A DNA stretch of 15,797 nucleotides from AC-50 sp035640455 (GCA_035640455.1 DASQWB010000061.1:1-15797), one strand, 5' to 3'; positions 1-6,186 are shown, counted from the stretch's first letter. Translations and numbers: made by a program. The notes: generated by a model not told the origin, from the sequence alone.

Positions 1-243
1 GTCGGCGATCACGCCGTGCCGCAGCGGCCGCGTGGCGCGGATGTTGGCCGGCGTGCGGCCGATCATCCGCCGTGCGCTCTCGCCGATCGCCTGGATCCGC
101 CCCGTCTCCTCGTCGAGCGCGACCACCGACGGCTCGAAGACGACGATCCCCTCGCCGCGCTTGTAGACGACGGTGTTCGCCGTGCCGAGATCGACGGCGA
201 GGTCGTGCCGTCCCCGGAGCGGGTTCCAGAGTTGTTGGCGCAT
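1..243 (-). CDS. mreB: MreB rod-shape-determining actin homologue, N-terminal part (cut by window edge)
   Basis: The minus strand from an ATG at 243 reads through to the window edge for 81 codons without a stop. After a short basic start the translation contains DLAVDLGTANTVVY at residues 14-27. This is the phosphate-1 ATP-binding loop of the actin-like MreB family (the AVDLGTANT signature). It continues with EGIVVFEPSVVAL and IGRTPANIRATRPL, both typical of MreB N-termini. MreB polymerises under the cytoplasmic membrane and directs elongation-phase wall synthesis. About three quarters of the usual 330-350 residues lie outside the window, so integrity cannot be judged. A purine-rich GGAGGGGG stretch lies about 10-17 nt upstream, a possible but poorly spaced ribosome site. 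The gene follows the lipoprotein gene on the same strand, but a hairpin at 279-301 separates them, so separate transcription is likely. Confidence 0.93.
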   Translation of the reverse strand, partial: MRQQLWNPLRGRHDLAVDLGTANTVVYKRGEGIVVFEPSVVALDEETGRIQAIGESARRMIGRTPANIRATRPLRHGVIAD

Positions 244-278
244 GTCGAGGAGGCCCCCTCCAGGGCTCGCGGAAGCGA

Positions 279-301
279 AACCGCTCCCGAGGGTAGCGGT
301 T
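279..301 (-). terminator. Hairpin terminator after the lipoprotein gene
   Basis: A perfect 7-bp inverted repeat, AACCGCT (279-285) with AGCGGTT (295-301), has a 9-nt loop whose CCC and GGG can pair further. Read on the minus strand, the right arm is followed by TTTCGCTT, a weak U-rich tail. It sits 16 nt past the lipoprotein stop codon and before mreB. Confidence 0.6.
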
Positions 302-316
302 CGGGCCCCGGGCGAC

Positions 317-1090
317 TCAGTGCGTCACGCTGACGAGCCGGAACTCCTCGTGGTGCCCCTTCACGACGCGCTCGAGGATCTCGCCGACCCCGGCGACGTA
401 GAACTTCTCCTCCGTCTGCGGCTCGAGCGGGCTAAACTCGCTCGTCACGAGTGACCGCTTGAAGGTGCCGTACGGCACCGTGACCGGCCCGCGATAGCCG
501 AGCACGTGGGCCTCGTCGAGGGCCTCGCCGGGCGGGTAGTACTCCTGCCGGTAGCGGTCGCCCGGCCGCGGGTGTGCGGGCATGATGATCCCGGGCTTGG
601 CGCCGTCGACGCCCGAGCGCCACGAGTCGCTTGCCTTCGCGAAGCGCCCGTTCTTCAGCTCGAAGGAGTCCTCGCCCAGGTACCAGACGTTCCCCTGCTT
701 GTCCTGCGCGTAGAAGTCGAGCGTCCGCTCGACCGCGTGCCCGTGCTCGGACACCGTGTCCCGGACGACCGTGCACCTGATCCCGAGGATCCGCTTGGTC
801 CGGTGCGTGACGACCTCGTCGTCGGTCTGCGGAGTCTTCCCGCGAGTGCCCTTGAAGTGAAAGCCTGTGCCCGGCTTGAGCGGCCAAAGCGGGTTGTCGA
901 CCCGCGCAACGAAGTTCGCCGGGTCGATCGAGGGCGAGTAGCGCCCCTGAACCGGCGCGAGTCGCGACGCCGATCTCGATCGCGTCGTCGTCGCCGAGCT
1001 GTGCGCTCGGCCTGACGAGCCACAGCCGCCGGCAACAAAGGCGAGCAGCGCGAACCCGATCGCCGAGGCCGTCGTGAGTCGTCCGAGCAT
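317..1090 (-). CDS. Secreted lipoprotein of unknown function
   Basis: The 257-residue product starts with a signal peptide: MLGRLTTAS, a hydrophobic stretch, then VAGGC with Cys23 as the likely lipidated residue. The lipobox is weak because -3 is Ala. A Thr/Arg/Ser-rich linker of about 25 residues follows, then a mature domain beginning near FVARVDNPLWPLKPG. The mature part is rich in aromatic beta-strand-like segments such as LDFYAQDKQGNVWYLGEDS and ends with FYVAGVGEILERVVKG. This pattern is familiar from uncharacterised exported proteins of soil actinobacteria and other phyla; I know no assigned function. The frame stays open upstream to 1258, but ATG 1090 is chosen because GGAGGAGGAG lies directly before it and because the signal peptide begins there. 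The protein is probably anchored to the outer face of the membrane. Confidence 0.85.
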   Translation of the reverse strand: MLGRLTTASAIGFALLAFVAGGCGSSGRAHSSATTTRSRSASRLAPVQGRYSPSIDPANFVARVDNPLWPLKPGTGFHFKGTRGKTPQTDDEVVTHRTKRILGIRCTVVRDTVSEHGHAVERTLDFYAQDKQGNVWYLGEDSFELKNGRFAKASDSWRSGVDGAKPGIIMPAHPRPGDRYRQEYYPPGEALDEAHVLGYRGPVTVPYGTFKRSLVTSEFSPLEPQTEEKFYVAGVGEILERVVKGHHEEFRLVSVTH

Positions 1091-1093
1091 CTG

Positions 1094-1103
1094 CTCCTCC
1101 TCC
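1094..1103 (-). promoter_or_regulatory. Strong Shine-Dalgarno deciding the lipoprotein start
   Basis: On the minus strand GGAGGAGGAG precedes the ATG at 1090 by 3 nt; an internal GGAGG register gives usual spacing. It supports the internal start over the upstream in-frame ATG at 1258. Confidence 0.8.
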
Positions 1104-1215
1104 AGCGCGTCGTTTGGTGGCCGCTTGGCTGCCTTCCTAGCGGTCCGCAGATGAAAGGACGATGAGAGCAGTCGGTCTTGCATTGCGGGGGCCGCGACGA
1201 GGGATGCGCCCGTGC

Positions 1216-1927
1216 TCAGCGCACGACCAGTGCCATGAGTGGTTCTTGTCGCCGCCACTCTTCAATCGCCTTAGCGAGTCCAGAGTGAGCAGCAACCGGC
1301 CCAACTTCCTCTGACCAACCGAACTCTTTAGCCGCGACGGTGACGTACTCCCAGGTCCGGACTCCATGCAGGGCAAGATCGAACCACCACCAAATGACCG
1401 ACTCATCCCCAGCGTGATCGGGCAGCACCCGTGTCGCTGTTGGCGTCGGATGTCCACCGCGCTCGCAATGACTCGCATAGTCGGACGAACGGAATCGCCC
1501 ACCCGAACGACGACGTAAGTCGCGCGGCTGCCAGAACTTCAACCTTTCTTCGCGTGTCGACCGAAGCCACGCCTGTGCTTGGTCTTGGTTCTCGGCAAAC
1601 GCCCAGCTGAGGTATTCGGTCTCGACGAGTTGACGGATCAGCGCCGCGGCCCCATGGATGTTCGATCGCTCCAGCAAGGAGACGGCTCCATCCATGAGTT
1701 CGCCTGTAATTTGGATGACCGTAGCCAGGCCGACAGTGGCGTCGCTGCCGAAGCCGAATGGCGACGACCGCGTAACACGATCGGGACCGAGCAAATAGCC
1801 GCCGACCCAAAAGGCGGCCAGTCTCCCGAAACGTCGCCGCGAGAGTACGACACAGCGCCGCTCGCCGCTCGATAGACGCGTCCTCCTCGGCGCTCGCGAG
1901 CAATGCCGCCACGTCCACGTCAGCCAT
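1216..1927 (-). pseudogene. Frameshifted gene of unknown function
   Basis: Two minus-strand frames each contain half of a plausible protein. The first, from ATG 1927, gives MADVDVAALLASAEEDASIE and on to RETGRL, with coding-like codons. The second, from about 1808 down to the stop at 1216, gives WVGGYLLG, then a long amphipathic helix (ATVGLATVIQITGELMDGAV, then LLERSN), the segment ALIRQLVETEYLSWAF, and a C-terminus with WWWFDLALHGVRTWEYV. Removing one T from the TTTT run at 1809-1812 (AAAA on the plus strand) joins them as RETGRLWVGGYLLG, giving about 237 residues. The second frame has no ATG or GTG near its beginning. The C-terminal helical part recalls uncharacterised DUF5677-like proteins, but I do not assign it. 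Either a true disruption or a one-base homopolymer error. Base composition is less GC-rich than in the flanking genes. Confidence 0.6.
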
Positions 1928-1933
1928 TTTTCA

Positions 1934-2116
1934 ATGTTGCCGATCTCATCGGCCAAGCTGGCTACGCTCGATCGGGAGGCGTGGGCACGGCTCGAACACC
2001 TGCTCACGCTCTGCCAGTTTCCGGAAGGAACGCTCGACGACCGACTACGCGCCCTGCCCCTACGCGCGTTCGCCAGCGCCGCTCTCGACCTGCACGGGAT
2101 CGGCTGGATCAACTAG
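1934..2116 (+). CDS. Possible small protein, doubtful
   Basis: A 60-codon ORF with about 80% G or C at third positions. It encodes a normal-looking soluble peptide (LDREAWARLEHLLTLCQF; ends in ALDLHGIGWIN). No ribosome-binding site precedes the ATG, and its start lies only 6 bp from the divergent ATG of the frameshifted gene, leaving no room for two separate promoters. It may be a gene fragment, a real small protein or a chance ORF. I do not recognise a family. Confidence 0.3.
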   Translation: MLPISSAKLATLDREAWARLEHLLTLCQFPEGTLDDRLRALPLRAFASAALDLHGIGWIN

Positions 2117-2186
2117 AGAACCCGTCTCCGGGGATGGGCCGTTCGTGACCGCGCCCCGGCCGCGTCCGTCCGGTGGTCGCTGTGAG

Positions 2187-2702
2187 TCAGCTAGCGCAGT
2201 CCGTGTCATTTGGATTAGGCACAACAGCGTTGGCGCTCCAGTGACGGGGAGCAAGAGCACGGCGAGCCAGCTTCGATTGAAACCCCCATGCGGCGGCCAC
2301 CAGCAGGTTCAGCGTGCAGCAAAAGTAGAGAAACGGTCCGAACGTCCACCAACTGCTGAGACGAGCGACGATCTGAGGCAGGTTCGGCGGATGCTCGATT
2401 GCCGCCAGCGCGATCACCGACGAGAAGTACAGCGCGAAGAAGACTCCTACGGCACCTGCGCATGTCGCCATTAGGAGGTCATACGCTCCTGCGTCAGGCG
2501 CAGGGTTGGCTACTTGATGCCAGAACCTCGACCAACCGAGCTGGGCAAGAAGCACTCCGCCAACGAGCACGAAGCTGAGGACGAACGCGGTTGAGACAAC
2601 GAGGGTGAACTTAGTCGTCTGCATCCGGCGGGCGCTCGAATGCTCGCCGCGCCTCACATGTGTAAGCATTGACGTCAGCAGAGCAGGCCAGACTCCGAGC
2701 AC
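2187..2702 (-). CDS. Small membrane protein with about three transmembrane helices
   Basis: The frame gives up to 171 residues. Hydrophobic segments lie at about 33-54 (LVVSTAFVLSFVLVGGVLLA), 76-101 and 120-140, with a loop carrying HPPNLPQIVARLSSWW between the last two. The N-terminus and the segment after the third helix are Arg/Lys-rich. The longest start is a GTG at 2702, five nt after the stop of the restriction endonuclease gene, preceded by AGGCGG about 10 nt upstream, so translational coupling is likely. An internal ATG at 2624 (MQTTKFTLVV) would start just before the first helix but has no ribosome site. No family is recognised. The position behind an Mrr-type nuclease suggests a linked role, which is inference only. 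Confidence 0.65.
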   Translation of the reverse strand: MLGVWPALLTSMLTHVRRGEHSSARRMQTTKFTLVVSTAFVLSFVLVGGVLLAQLGWSRFWHQVANPAPDAGAYDLLMATCAGAVGVFFALYFSSVIALAAIEHPPNLPQIVARLSSWWTFGPFLYFCCTLNLLVAAAWGFQSKLARRALAPRHWSANAVVPNPNDTDCAS

Positions 2703-2707
2703 TTACG

Positions 2708-3463
2708 CTAGCCCGCCTTGCCCCCGATGGCGAACGCGCTCGCCAGGCTCTCGCTGTAGACGTCAAGCGACTCCGAACGGATCCCCACTTTGTATTCGAG
2801 CGCTAGATCTACCAAGCGGTCGTGGTCAACGAGCTCCACGAGCGTCTTTCCGGGCTCCGCGGCAACCTCAATCGCTTTCGCGTCCATGCGACACGTCGCG
2901 ACCACTGCACCAGCGTTGCATTGCCGTGTCGAGAGCGCGTCGCGAAGGAGCCGCACGGTGTTTGGCCCTACCGTCCGATTCGCGCCGTAGCACTTAGCTT
3001 GAATCCCGATTCTCTGAGCGCCGATGCCCGTGCTCAGTTCGGCGACGAGGTCGATGCCGTCGTCGCCGCCGCCTCCCGTCACCGTTACGTCGTATCCCAT
3101 CTCAGTGAATAGCAGCTCCACAAACGCCTCGAACTCGTCTCCCTTGAGCTTCCGCAAGGCGGCGAGAAGGTCGCGGCGGGCTTTCTCTCTCGTCTTGCCA
3201 ATCGTCTTCAGTGCCTCCTCGAACGGCCCTAGGTCCCACTCGGCAAGCGCCACGTCGCCTGCGGCCAGCGTAAAACGGGGCGGGAGGCCTCGTTCTTCGC
3301 GCCGCTTGATGTCGATGCTGATTGACGCGTGGAGCGTGATGGCCGGTGTCTTTGACTGTGTCTCGACGAGGTTTCGCTTGAGGATCGTCCCCGTTAGGTC
3401 GTTGTAGTTCAGCGGCGTCTCTGCCTGCCGGAGTACCTGTTCTGCCGCGTCGAGCCACCTCAT
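2708..3463 (-). CDS. HARE-HTH / Mrr-like restriction endonuclease (type IV type)
   Basis: The 251-residue protein has two parts. Residues 1-75 form a winged-helix HARE-HTH-like domain (MRWLDAAEQVLRQAETPLNY, then ITLHASISIDIKRR), a module that restriction enzymes use to contact DNA. Residues about 105-225 form a PD-(D/E)xK Mrr-type nuclease: the helix GDEFEAFVELLFTEMGYDV, then DDGIDLVAE with Asp138, and RIGIQAKCYG with Gln155 and Lys157. Q-x-K in place of E-x-K is common in the Mrr catalytic family. Such proteins typically cut modified or foreign DNA; the actual substrate cannot be read from sequence. The start at 3463 lacks a Shine-Dalgarno but has a promoter box 10 nt upstream. Together with the membrane protein downstream it forms a likely two-gene unit beside tRNA-Ala. 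Confidence 0.88.
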   Translation of the reverse strand: MRWLDAAEQVLRQAETPLNYNDLTGTILKRNLVETQSKTPAITLHASISIDIKRREERGLPPRFTLAAGDVALAEWDLGPFEEALKTIGKTREKARRDLLAALRKLKGDEFEAFVELLFTEMGYDVTVTGGGGDDGIDLVAELSTGIGAQRIGIQAKCYGANRTVGPNTVRLLRDALSTRQCNAGAVVATCRMDAKAIEVAAEPGKTLVELVDHDRLVDLALEYKVGIRSESLDVYSESLASAFAIGGKAG

Positions 3464-3473
3464 CTGAGTGAGA

Positions 3474-3503
3474 AGACTAACGTCGCTCTTGCACTAGGGA
3501 CAA
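3474..3503 (-). promoter_or_regulatory. Candidate leaderless promoter of the Mrr-like gene
   Basis: On the minus strand TTGTCC (3503-3498) is followed after 18 nt by TAGTCT (3479-3474), and the ATG begins 10 nt further on. Transcription would start within about 4 nt of the start codon, which fits the absence of a ribosome-binding site. Confidence 0.45.
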
Positions 3504-3522
3504 CGCCTGAACGCCCGCCCTT

Positions 3523-3638
3523 AGACCCTGCCGACCCTGGCGAGACCCTGCCAATAGGGGTCTGGAGCGGATCAGAACGGTTCCGAAGGGCGGAACGTGG
3601 CGAGATGGCCAAATCCTCCGATTTGCGGGAACAAATCG
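3523..3638. repeat. Repeat and hairpin cluster between tRNA-Ala and the Mrr-like gene
   Basis: This gene-free stretch holds two exact copies of AGACCCTGCC 20 bp apart (3523-3532 and 3543-3552), with a partial copy GACCCTGG between them. Three small hairpins follow: AGACCC/GGGTCT (3543-3548 with 3558-3563), GTTCCG/CGGAAC (3580-3585 with 3591-3596) and CGATTTG/CAAATCG (3619-3625 with 3632-3638). None has a T-tract. It could be a tRNA trailer/terminator zone, an integration remnant, or an unknown structured RNA. Confidence 0.5.
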
Positions 3639-3662
3639 TGAATTCGGCTCTAGTAATCGGAG

Positions 3663-3735
3663 TGGAGCGTGCCGGGCTCGAACCGGCGACCTCCGGCTTG
3701 CAAAACCGGCGCTCTCCCAGCTGAGCTAACGCCCC
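3663..3735 (-). tRNA. tRNA-Ala (anticodon TGC)
   Basis: The minus strand folds as a complete 73-nt tRNA. The acceptor stem is GGGGCGT with ACGCTCC (one G-T pair), the D arm is AGCTCAGCTGGGAGAGC, the anticodon stem CCGGT/GCCGG encloses TTTGCAA, giving anticodon TGC, and the T arm contains GGTTCGAGCCC. The discriminator base is A, as expected for alanine tRNA. The 3' CCA is not encoded. Its 3' end points into the less GC-rich accessory stretch. Confidence 0.96.
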
Positions 3736-3805
3736 GTCTGCTCAAGCGTACCGGCGGGTCAGGATCACCGCCGAAGCCGGACTCGGATTCGCGGTCGCCG
3801 CCTGG

Positions 3806-3844
3806 CTCGCTCCCGCCCCGGGGAGAAGATGGGGCGGGAGCGAG
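3806..3844 (-). terminator. Strong 14-bp hairpin, likely terminator
   Basis: CTCGCTCCCGCCCC (3806-3819) and GGGGCGGGAGCGAG (3831-3844) are perfectly complementary with an 11-nt loop. It lies 10 nt after the stop of the small helical gene and before tRNA-Ala. There is no T-tract, as is common for such hairpins in GC-rich bacteria. Confidence 0.7.
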
Positions 3845-3853
3845 GGAGGGTCC

Positions 3854-4099
3854 TCAGGCGGCGGTTCTCTCCAGCCGCTCTTCGGCTCGGGCTCGGGCGA
3901 CGATGTGGTCGCGGTCGCCCCAGCGCATCGTCGCGCGGGTCTGCCGGTGCTCGGCCCACAGAGCCTCGAGGCGCGCGTCGAGGGCCTTCAGGTCGGCCGC
4001 CACGGCGGGGTCGTACGCGTCCGAAAGGACATGCCACAGCTCGCGCCGCTCTTCGTTCTCACGCTCGATGTCGGCGTGGATCTCTTCGATCGTTCTCAT
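3854..4099 (-). CDS. Small helical protein of unknown function
   Basis: Starting at ATG 4099 the product has 81 residues and is almost wholly charged and helical: MRTIEEIHADIERENEERRE, then AADLKALDARLEALWAEHRQ, ending in ARAEERLERTAA. Heptad-like leucine and alanine spacing suggests a short coiled coil; there is no signal peptide or membrane segment. The frame is open further upstream to 4318, but that part overlaps the metallopeptidase gene and is Arg/Pro-rich shadow sequence, so the internal start is chosen. The ribosome site is weak (TGGGAA about 7 nt upstream). It follows the argF operon after a hairpin at 4119-4148. No family recognised. Confidence 0.6.
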   Translation of the reverse strand: MRTIEEIHADIERENEERRELWHVLSDAYDPAVAADLKALDARLEALWAEHRQTRATMRWGDRDHIVARARAEERLERTAA

Positions 4100-4118
4100 G
4101 TTGTTTCCCAACGAGACG

Positions 4119-4148
4119 GCGGGTGCCGCCATTCCTCGTAGCACCCGC
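4119..4148 (-). terminator. Hairpin after the argF-rhomboid-metallopeptidase operon
   Basis: GCGGGTGC (4119-4126) and GCACCCGC (4141-4148) form a perfect 8-bp stem with a 14-nt loop, starting 10 nt after the metallopeptidase stop codon. There is no T-tract, so termination may be partial and the small helical gene could be read through. Confidence 0.5.
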
Positions 4149-4158
4149 GAGCGGTGCC

Positions 4159-4458
4159 TCAGTCGTAGCCGAGCTCCGCGAGCCGATCCTCGTCGAGCCC
4201 GAAGTAGTGCCCGAGCTCGTGGAGGACGGTGATTCGGATCTCCCGTTCCAGCTCCGCGGGGTCGCGAAACTCCTCCTCGAGCGGCCGGCGGTAGATCGTC
4301 ACCGTGTGCGGCTCCCACCCGCCGCCGTGGTAGAGGCCGAAGAGGTCGGGGTCGTCCGGGTTCTCGTCCTCGACGACGACGGCGACGTTCTCGAGGCCGC
4401 GGGCGAGGTCGGCCGGCAGCGAGTCGAGCGCGCGCCGGACGTGCTCCTCGAAGCGCAT
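4159..4458 (-). CDS. Minimal zincin-like metallopeptidase (Zincin_1/COG3824 type)
   Basis: The 99-residue product ends with ITVLHELGHYFGLDEDRLAE: the zinc-binding HELGH (residues 80-84) followed by GLDEDRL, where the Asp-rich segment is the third-ligand region in this compact family. The middle strand TVTIYRRPLEE and the leading segment DEEHxxL-like NVAVVVEDENP are also typical. Proteins of this family are about 95-130 residues long, so it is complete. They are cytoplasmic and their substrates are mostly unknown. The start ATG overlaps the stop of the rhomboid gene by one base (TGATG), showing translational coupling; the longer open frame upstream is a shadow of the rhomboid gene. Confidence 0.85.
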   Translation of the reverse strand: MRFEEHVRRALDSLPADLARGLENVAVVVEDENPDDPDLFGLYHGGGWEPHTVTIYRRPLEEEFRDPAELEREIRITVLHELGHYFGLDEDRLAELGYD

Positions 4459-5165
4459 CAGTAGCGCGGCTGGAGAGGCCGGCGCGTGGCCACGACCTTC
4501 ACGACCAGGAGTCCGAACGCGAAGCCGCCCACGTGCGCGAAGAACGCGACGCCGCCGCCCGCCTGCGGGTGGGTGATCCCGAAGCCGCCCTCGACGAGCT
4601 GGAAGAGGAACCAGACGCCGAGGAACCAGATCGCCGGGATCTCGCGGACGAGGAAGAAGAAGCCGAGGATGATCGCCGTCACCACGCTTGCCCTCGGCAG
4701 CAGCACGAGGTAGGCGCCGAGGACGCCGGCGATCGCGCCGCTCGCGCCAATGTTCGGAACGCTCGCCGCGTTGGCGTTCGCCCACTCCAGCGTCACGAAC
4801 GTCTGGAGCGCCGTCGCCGCAATGCCTGCGAGGAGATAGAAGACGACGAACCGCACTCGGCCCAACGCGTCCTCGACGTTGTTGCCGAAGATCCAGAGGA
4901 AGAGCATGTTGCCGATGATGTGGATCCAGCTCGCGTGCATGAACATCGAGGTGAAGACCATCTCGACGAGCTCCTTGTGGTCAGCCGCATAGACGTTCGT
5001 GCACGGCCCCTGCACCGCGCAGGGGTAGTAGCCGTAGTGCACGACGTCCGTGTTCACCGTCGTGCCGGTGATCTCCCAGAGCCAGACGAGGGTGTTCACG
5101 ACGATGATCCCGACCGTGACGACCGGGAACGTCCGCGTCGGGACGTTGTCCTTGAGCGGGATCAC
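4458..5165 (-). CDS. Rhomboid-family intramembrane serine protease
   Basis: The 235-residue protein has about six transmembrane helices. It begins MIPLKDNVPTRTFPVVT, the usual entry to this bacterial rhomboid subgroup. HASWIHIIGNMLFLWIFG (78-95) carries the conserved H-x3-H-x3-N of helix 2. GASGAIAG (140-147) contains the catalytic Ser142, and FFAHVGGFAFG contains the partner His211. All catalytic residues are present. A lumenal loop between helices 1 and 2 holds two cysteines (YYPCAVQGPC). Such enzymes cut membrane-anchored substrates within the bilayer. The GTG start overlaps the argF stop as GTGA, and the stop overlaps the metallopeptidase start, so the three genes form one coupled unit. 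Confidence 0.93.
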   Translation of the reverse strand: MIPLKDNVPTRTFPVVTVGIIVVNTLVWLWEITGTTVNTDVVHYGYYPCAVQGPCTNVYAADHKELVEMVFTSMFMHASWIHIIGNMLFLWIFGNNVEDALGRVRFVVFYLLAGIAATALQTFVTLEWANANAASVPNIGASGAIAGVLGAYLVLLPRASVVTAIILGFFFLVREIPAIWFLGVWFLFQLVEGGFGITHPQAGGGVAFFAHVGGFAFGLLVVKVVATRRPLQPRY

Positions 5166-6094
5166 CGCATGACGAGCGCCATGAGGGCCTTGACCGAGTG
5201 GAGCTTGTTCTCGGACTGGTCCCAGACGGCCGACTGCGGCCCGTAGAGCACCTCCTCGGTGATCTCCTCGCCGTAGTGCGCGGGCAGACAGTGGAGGACG
5301 ATCGCCTCGTCGCCCGCGAGCCGCACGAGCTCGGTGTCGATCCCGTAGCCGGCGAAGTCACGCAACCGCCGCTCCCGCTCCTCGTCCTGGCCCATGCTCG
5401 TCCAGACGTCGGTGTAGAGGACGTCGGCGCCGCGGACGGCCTCGCGGGGATCGTCGGTGAGCCCGACGTTTCCGCCCGCCTCCCGCGCGACCTCGACGAC
5501 GCGCTCGTCGGGGCGGGAGCCGGTAGGTGTCGCCGCGACGAAGTCGGCGCCGAGCTTGGCGCACGCGATCATGAGCGAGGCGCACACGTTGTTGCCGTCC
5601 CCGAGGTAGACGACGCGCACACCCTCGACGCGACCGAAGCGCTCCCGGATCGTCAGCACGTCGGCGAGCGCCTGGCACGGGTGCGAGGAGTCGGTGAGGC
5701 CGTTGATGACCGGGATCGACGCGTGCGCGGCCAGCTCCTCGACGTCGCTCTGGGCAAAGGTGCGGATCATCAGGCCGTCGAGGTAGCGCGAGAGCACGGT
5801 CGCCGTGTCGCGCAGGGTCTCGCCGCGTCCGAGCTGGAGGTCGCCGGCGGAGAGGTAGAGGCCGACGCCGCCGAGCTGCGCGATCCCGACCTCGAACGAG
5901 ACGCGGGTGCGTGTCGAGGGCTTCTGGAAGATCATCCCGAGCGTCCGGCCGGGAAGGAGATGGTGCTCCTCGCCGCGCGCCTGGAGGCGCTTCAGCTCGT
6001 CGGCGAGGTCGAGGACCGACTCGAGCTCGTCCCGCGACCAGTCGGCGACCCGCGTGAAATGGCGGCCTTTCAGCGATTCCGAGACGGCGATCAT
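5162..6094 (-). CDS. argF: Ornithine carbamoyltransferase
   Basis: The 310-residue product matches the family in length and motifs. KPSTRTR (58-64) binds the phosphate of carbamoyl phosphate. HPCQ (138-141) completes that site. DVWTSMGQ (229-236) is the SMG ornithine-binding loop. HCLPAHYGEEI (268-278) carries the active-site cysteine and the usual helix entry. It makes citrulline from ornithine and carbamoyl phosphate in the cytoplasm, normally in arginine synthesis; the reverse, catabolic use cannot be excluded by sequence. No other arg gene is nearby, which is unusual. The gene instead leads an operon with a rhomboid and a metallopeptidase. Start ATG 6094 lies 9 nt after a TAGGAT box and there is no clear Shine-Dalgarno. 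Confidence 0.95.
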   Translation of the reverse strand: MIAVSESLKGRHFTRVADWSRDELESVLDLADELKRLQARGEEHHLLPGRTLGMIFQKPSTRTRVSFEVGIAQLGGVGLYLSAGDLQLGRGETLRDTATVLSRYLDGLMIRTFAQSDVEELAAHASIPVINGLTDSSHPCQALADVLTIRERFGRVEGVRVVYLGDGNNVCASLMIACAKLGADFVAATPTGSRPDERVVEVAREAGGNVGLTDDPREAVRGADVLYTDVWTSMGQDEERERRLRDFAGYGIDTELVRLAGDEAIVLHCLPAHYGEEITEEVLYGPQSAVWDQSENKLHSVKALMALVMR

Positions 6095-6103
6095 CTCGGC
6101 CGG

Positions 6104-6134
6104 ATCCTAACCTGACCAGTGACTTGACAGTCAA
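6104..6134 (-). promoter_or_regulatory. argF promoter, divergent from hsp20
   Basis: On the minus strand TTGACT (6134-6129) and TAGGAT (6109-6104) are 19 nt apart, and the argF ATG follows 9 nt later. The -35 is one half of the palindrome TTGAC-A-GTCAA, whose other half is the hsp20 -35. Confidence 0.5.
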
Positions 6135-6152
6135 AGGCTCAGATTTTATCCT
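6124..6152 (+). promoter_or_regulatory. hsp20 promoter (sigma-70 type)
   Basis: TTGACA (6124-6129) is followed after exactly 17 nt by TATCCT (6147-6152). The -35 is a perfect consensus hexamer. A transcript would begin near 6159 with a leader of about 34 nt including the Shine-Dalgarno. Confidence 0.7.
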
Positions 6153-6162
6153 GGCGCAGGAT
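6148..6162 (+). promoter_or_regulatory. Dyad over the hsp20 -10, candidate operator
   Basis: ATCCTG-GCG-CAGGAT is a perfect 15-bp dyad that covers the -10 element and the expected transcription start of hsp20. A repressor site here would control heat-shock expression; it matches neither the CIRCE nor the full HAIR consensus that I know. Confidence 0.4.
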
Positions 6163-6177
6163 TCAAGTAGGTCCCAC

Positions 6178-6186
6178 AGGAGGTGA
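6178..6186 (+). promoter_or_regulatory. hsp20 ribosome-binding site
   Basis: AGGAGGTGA lies 6 nt before the ATG at 6193. It is nearly the full anti-16S complement and the strongest Shine-Dalgarno in the window. Confidence 0.85.

Noticed and set aside
1903..2148. An 81-codon plus-strand open frame overlapping the 60-codon one
   Set aside because: Its translation is Arg/Pro-rich and lacks the codon bias seen in the 1934-2116 frame.
3480..3735. Attachment-site repeat of the tRNA-Ala 3' end
   Set aside because: I looked for a second copy of the tRNA 3' end within 1-3660. Only an 8-base match at 3563-3570 was seen, too short to count.
6121..6170. HspR (HAIR) or CIRCE element before hsp20
   Set aside because: CTTGAC and TTCAAG half-like sites are present but about 34 bp apart, not the 7-nt spacing of HAIR; no CIRCE repeat is seen.
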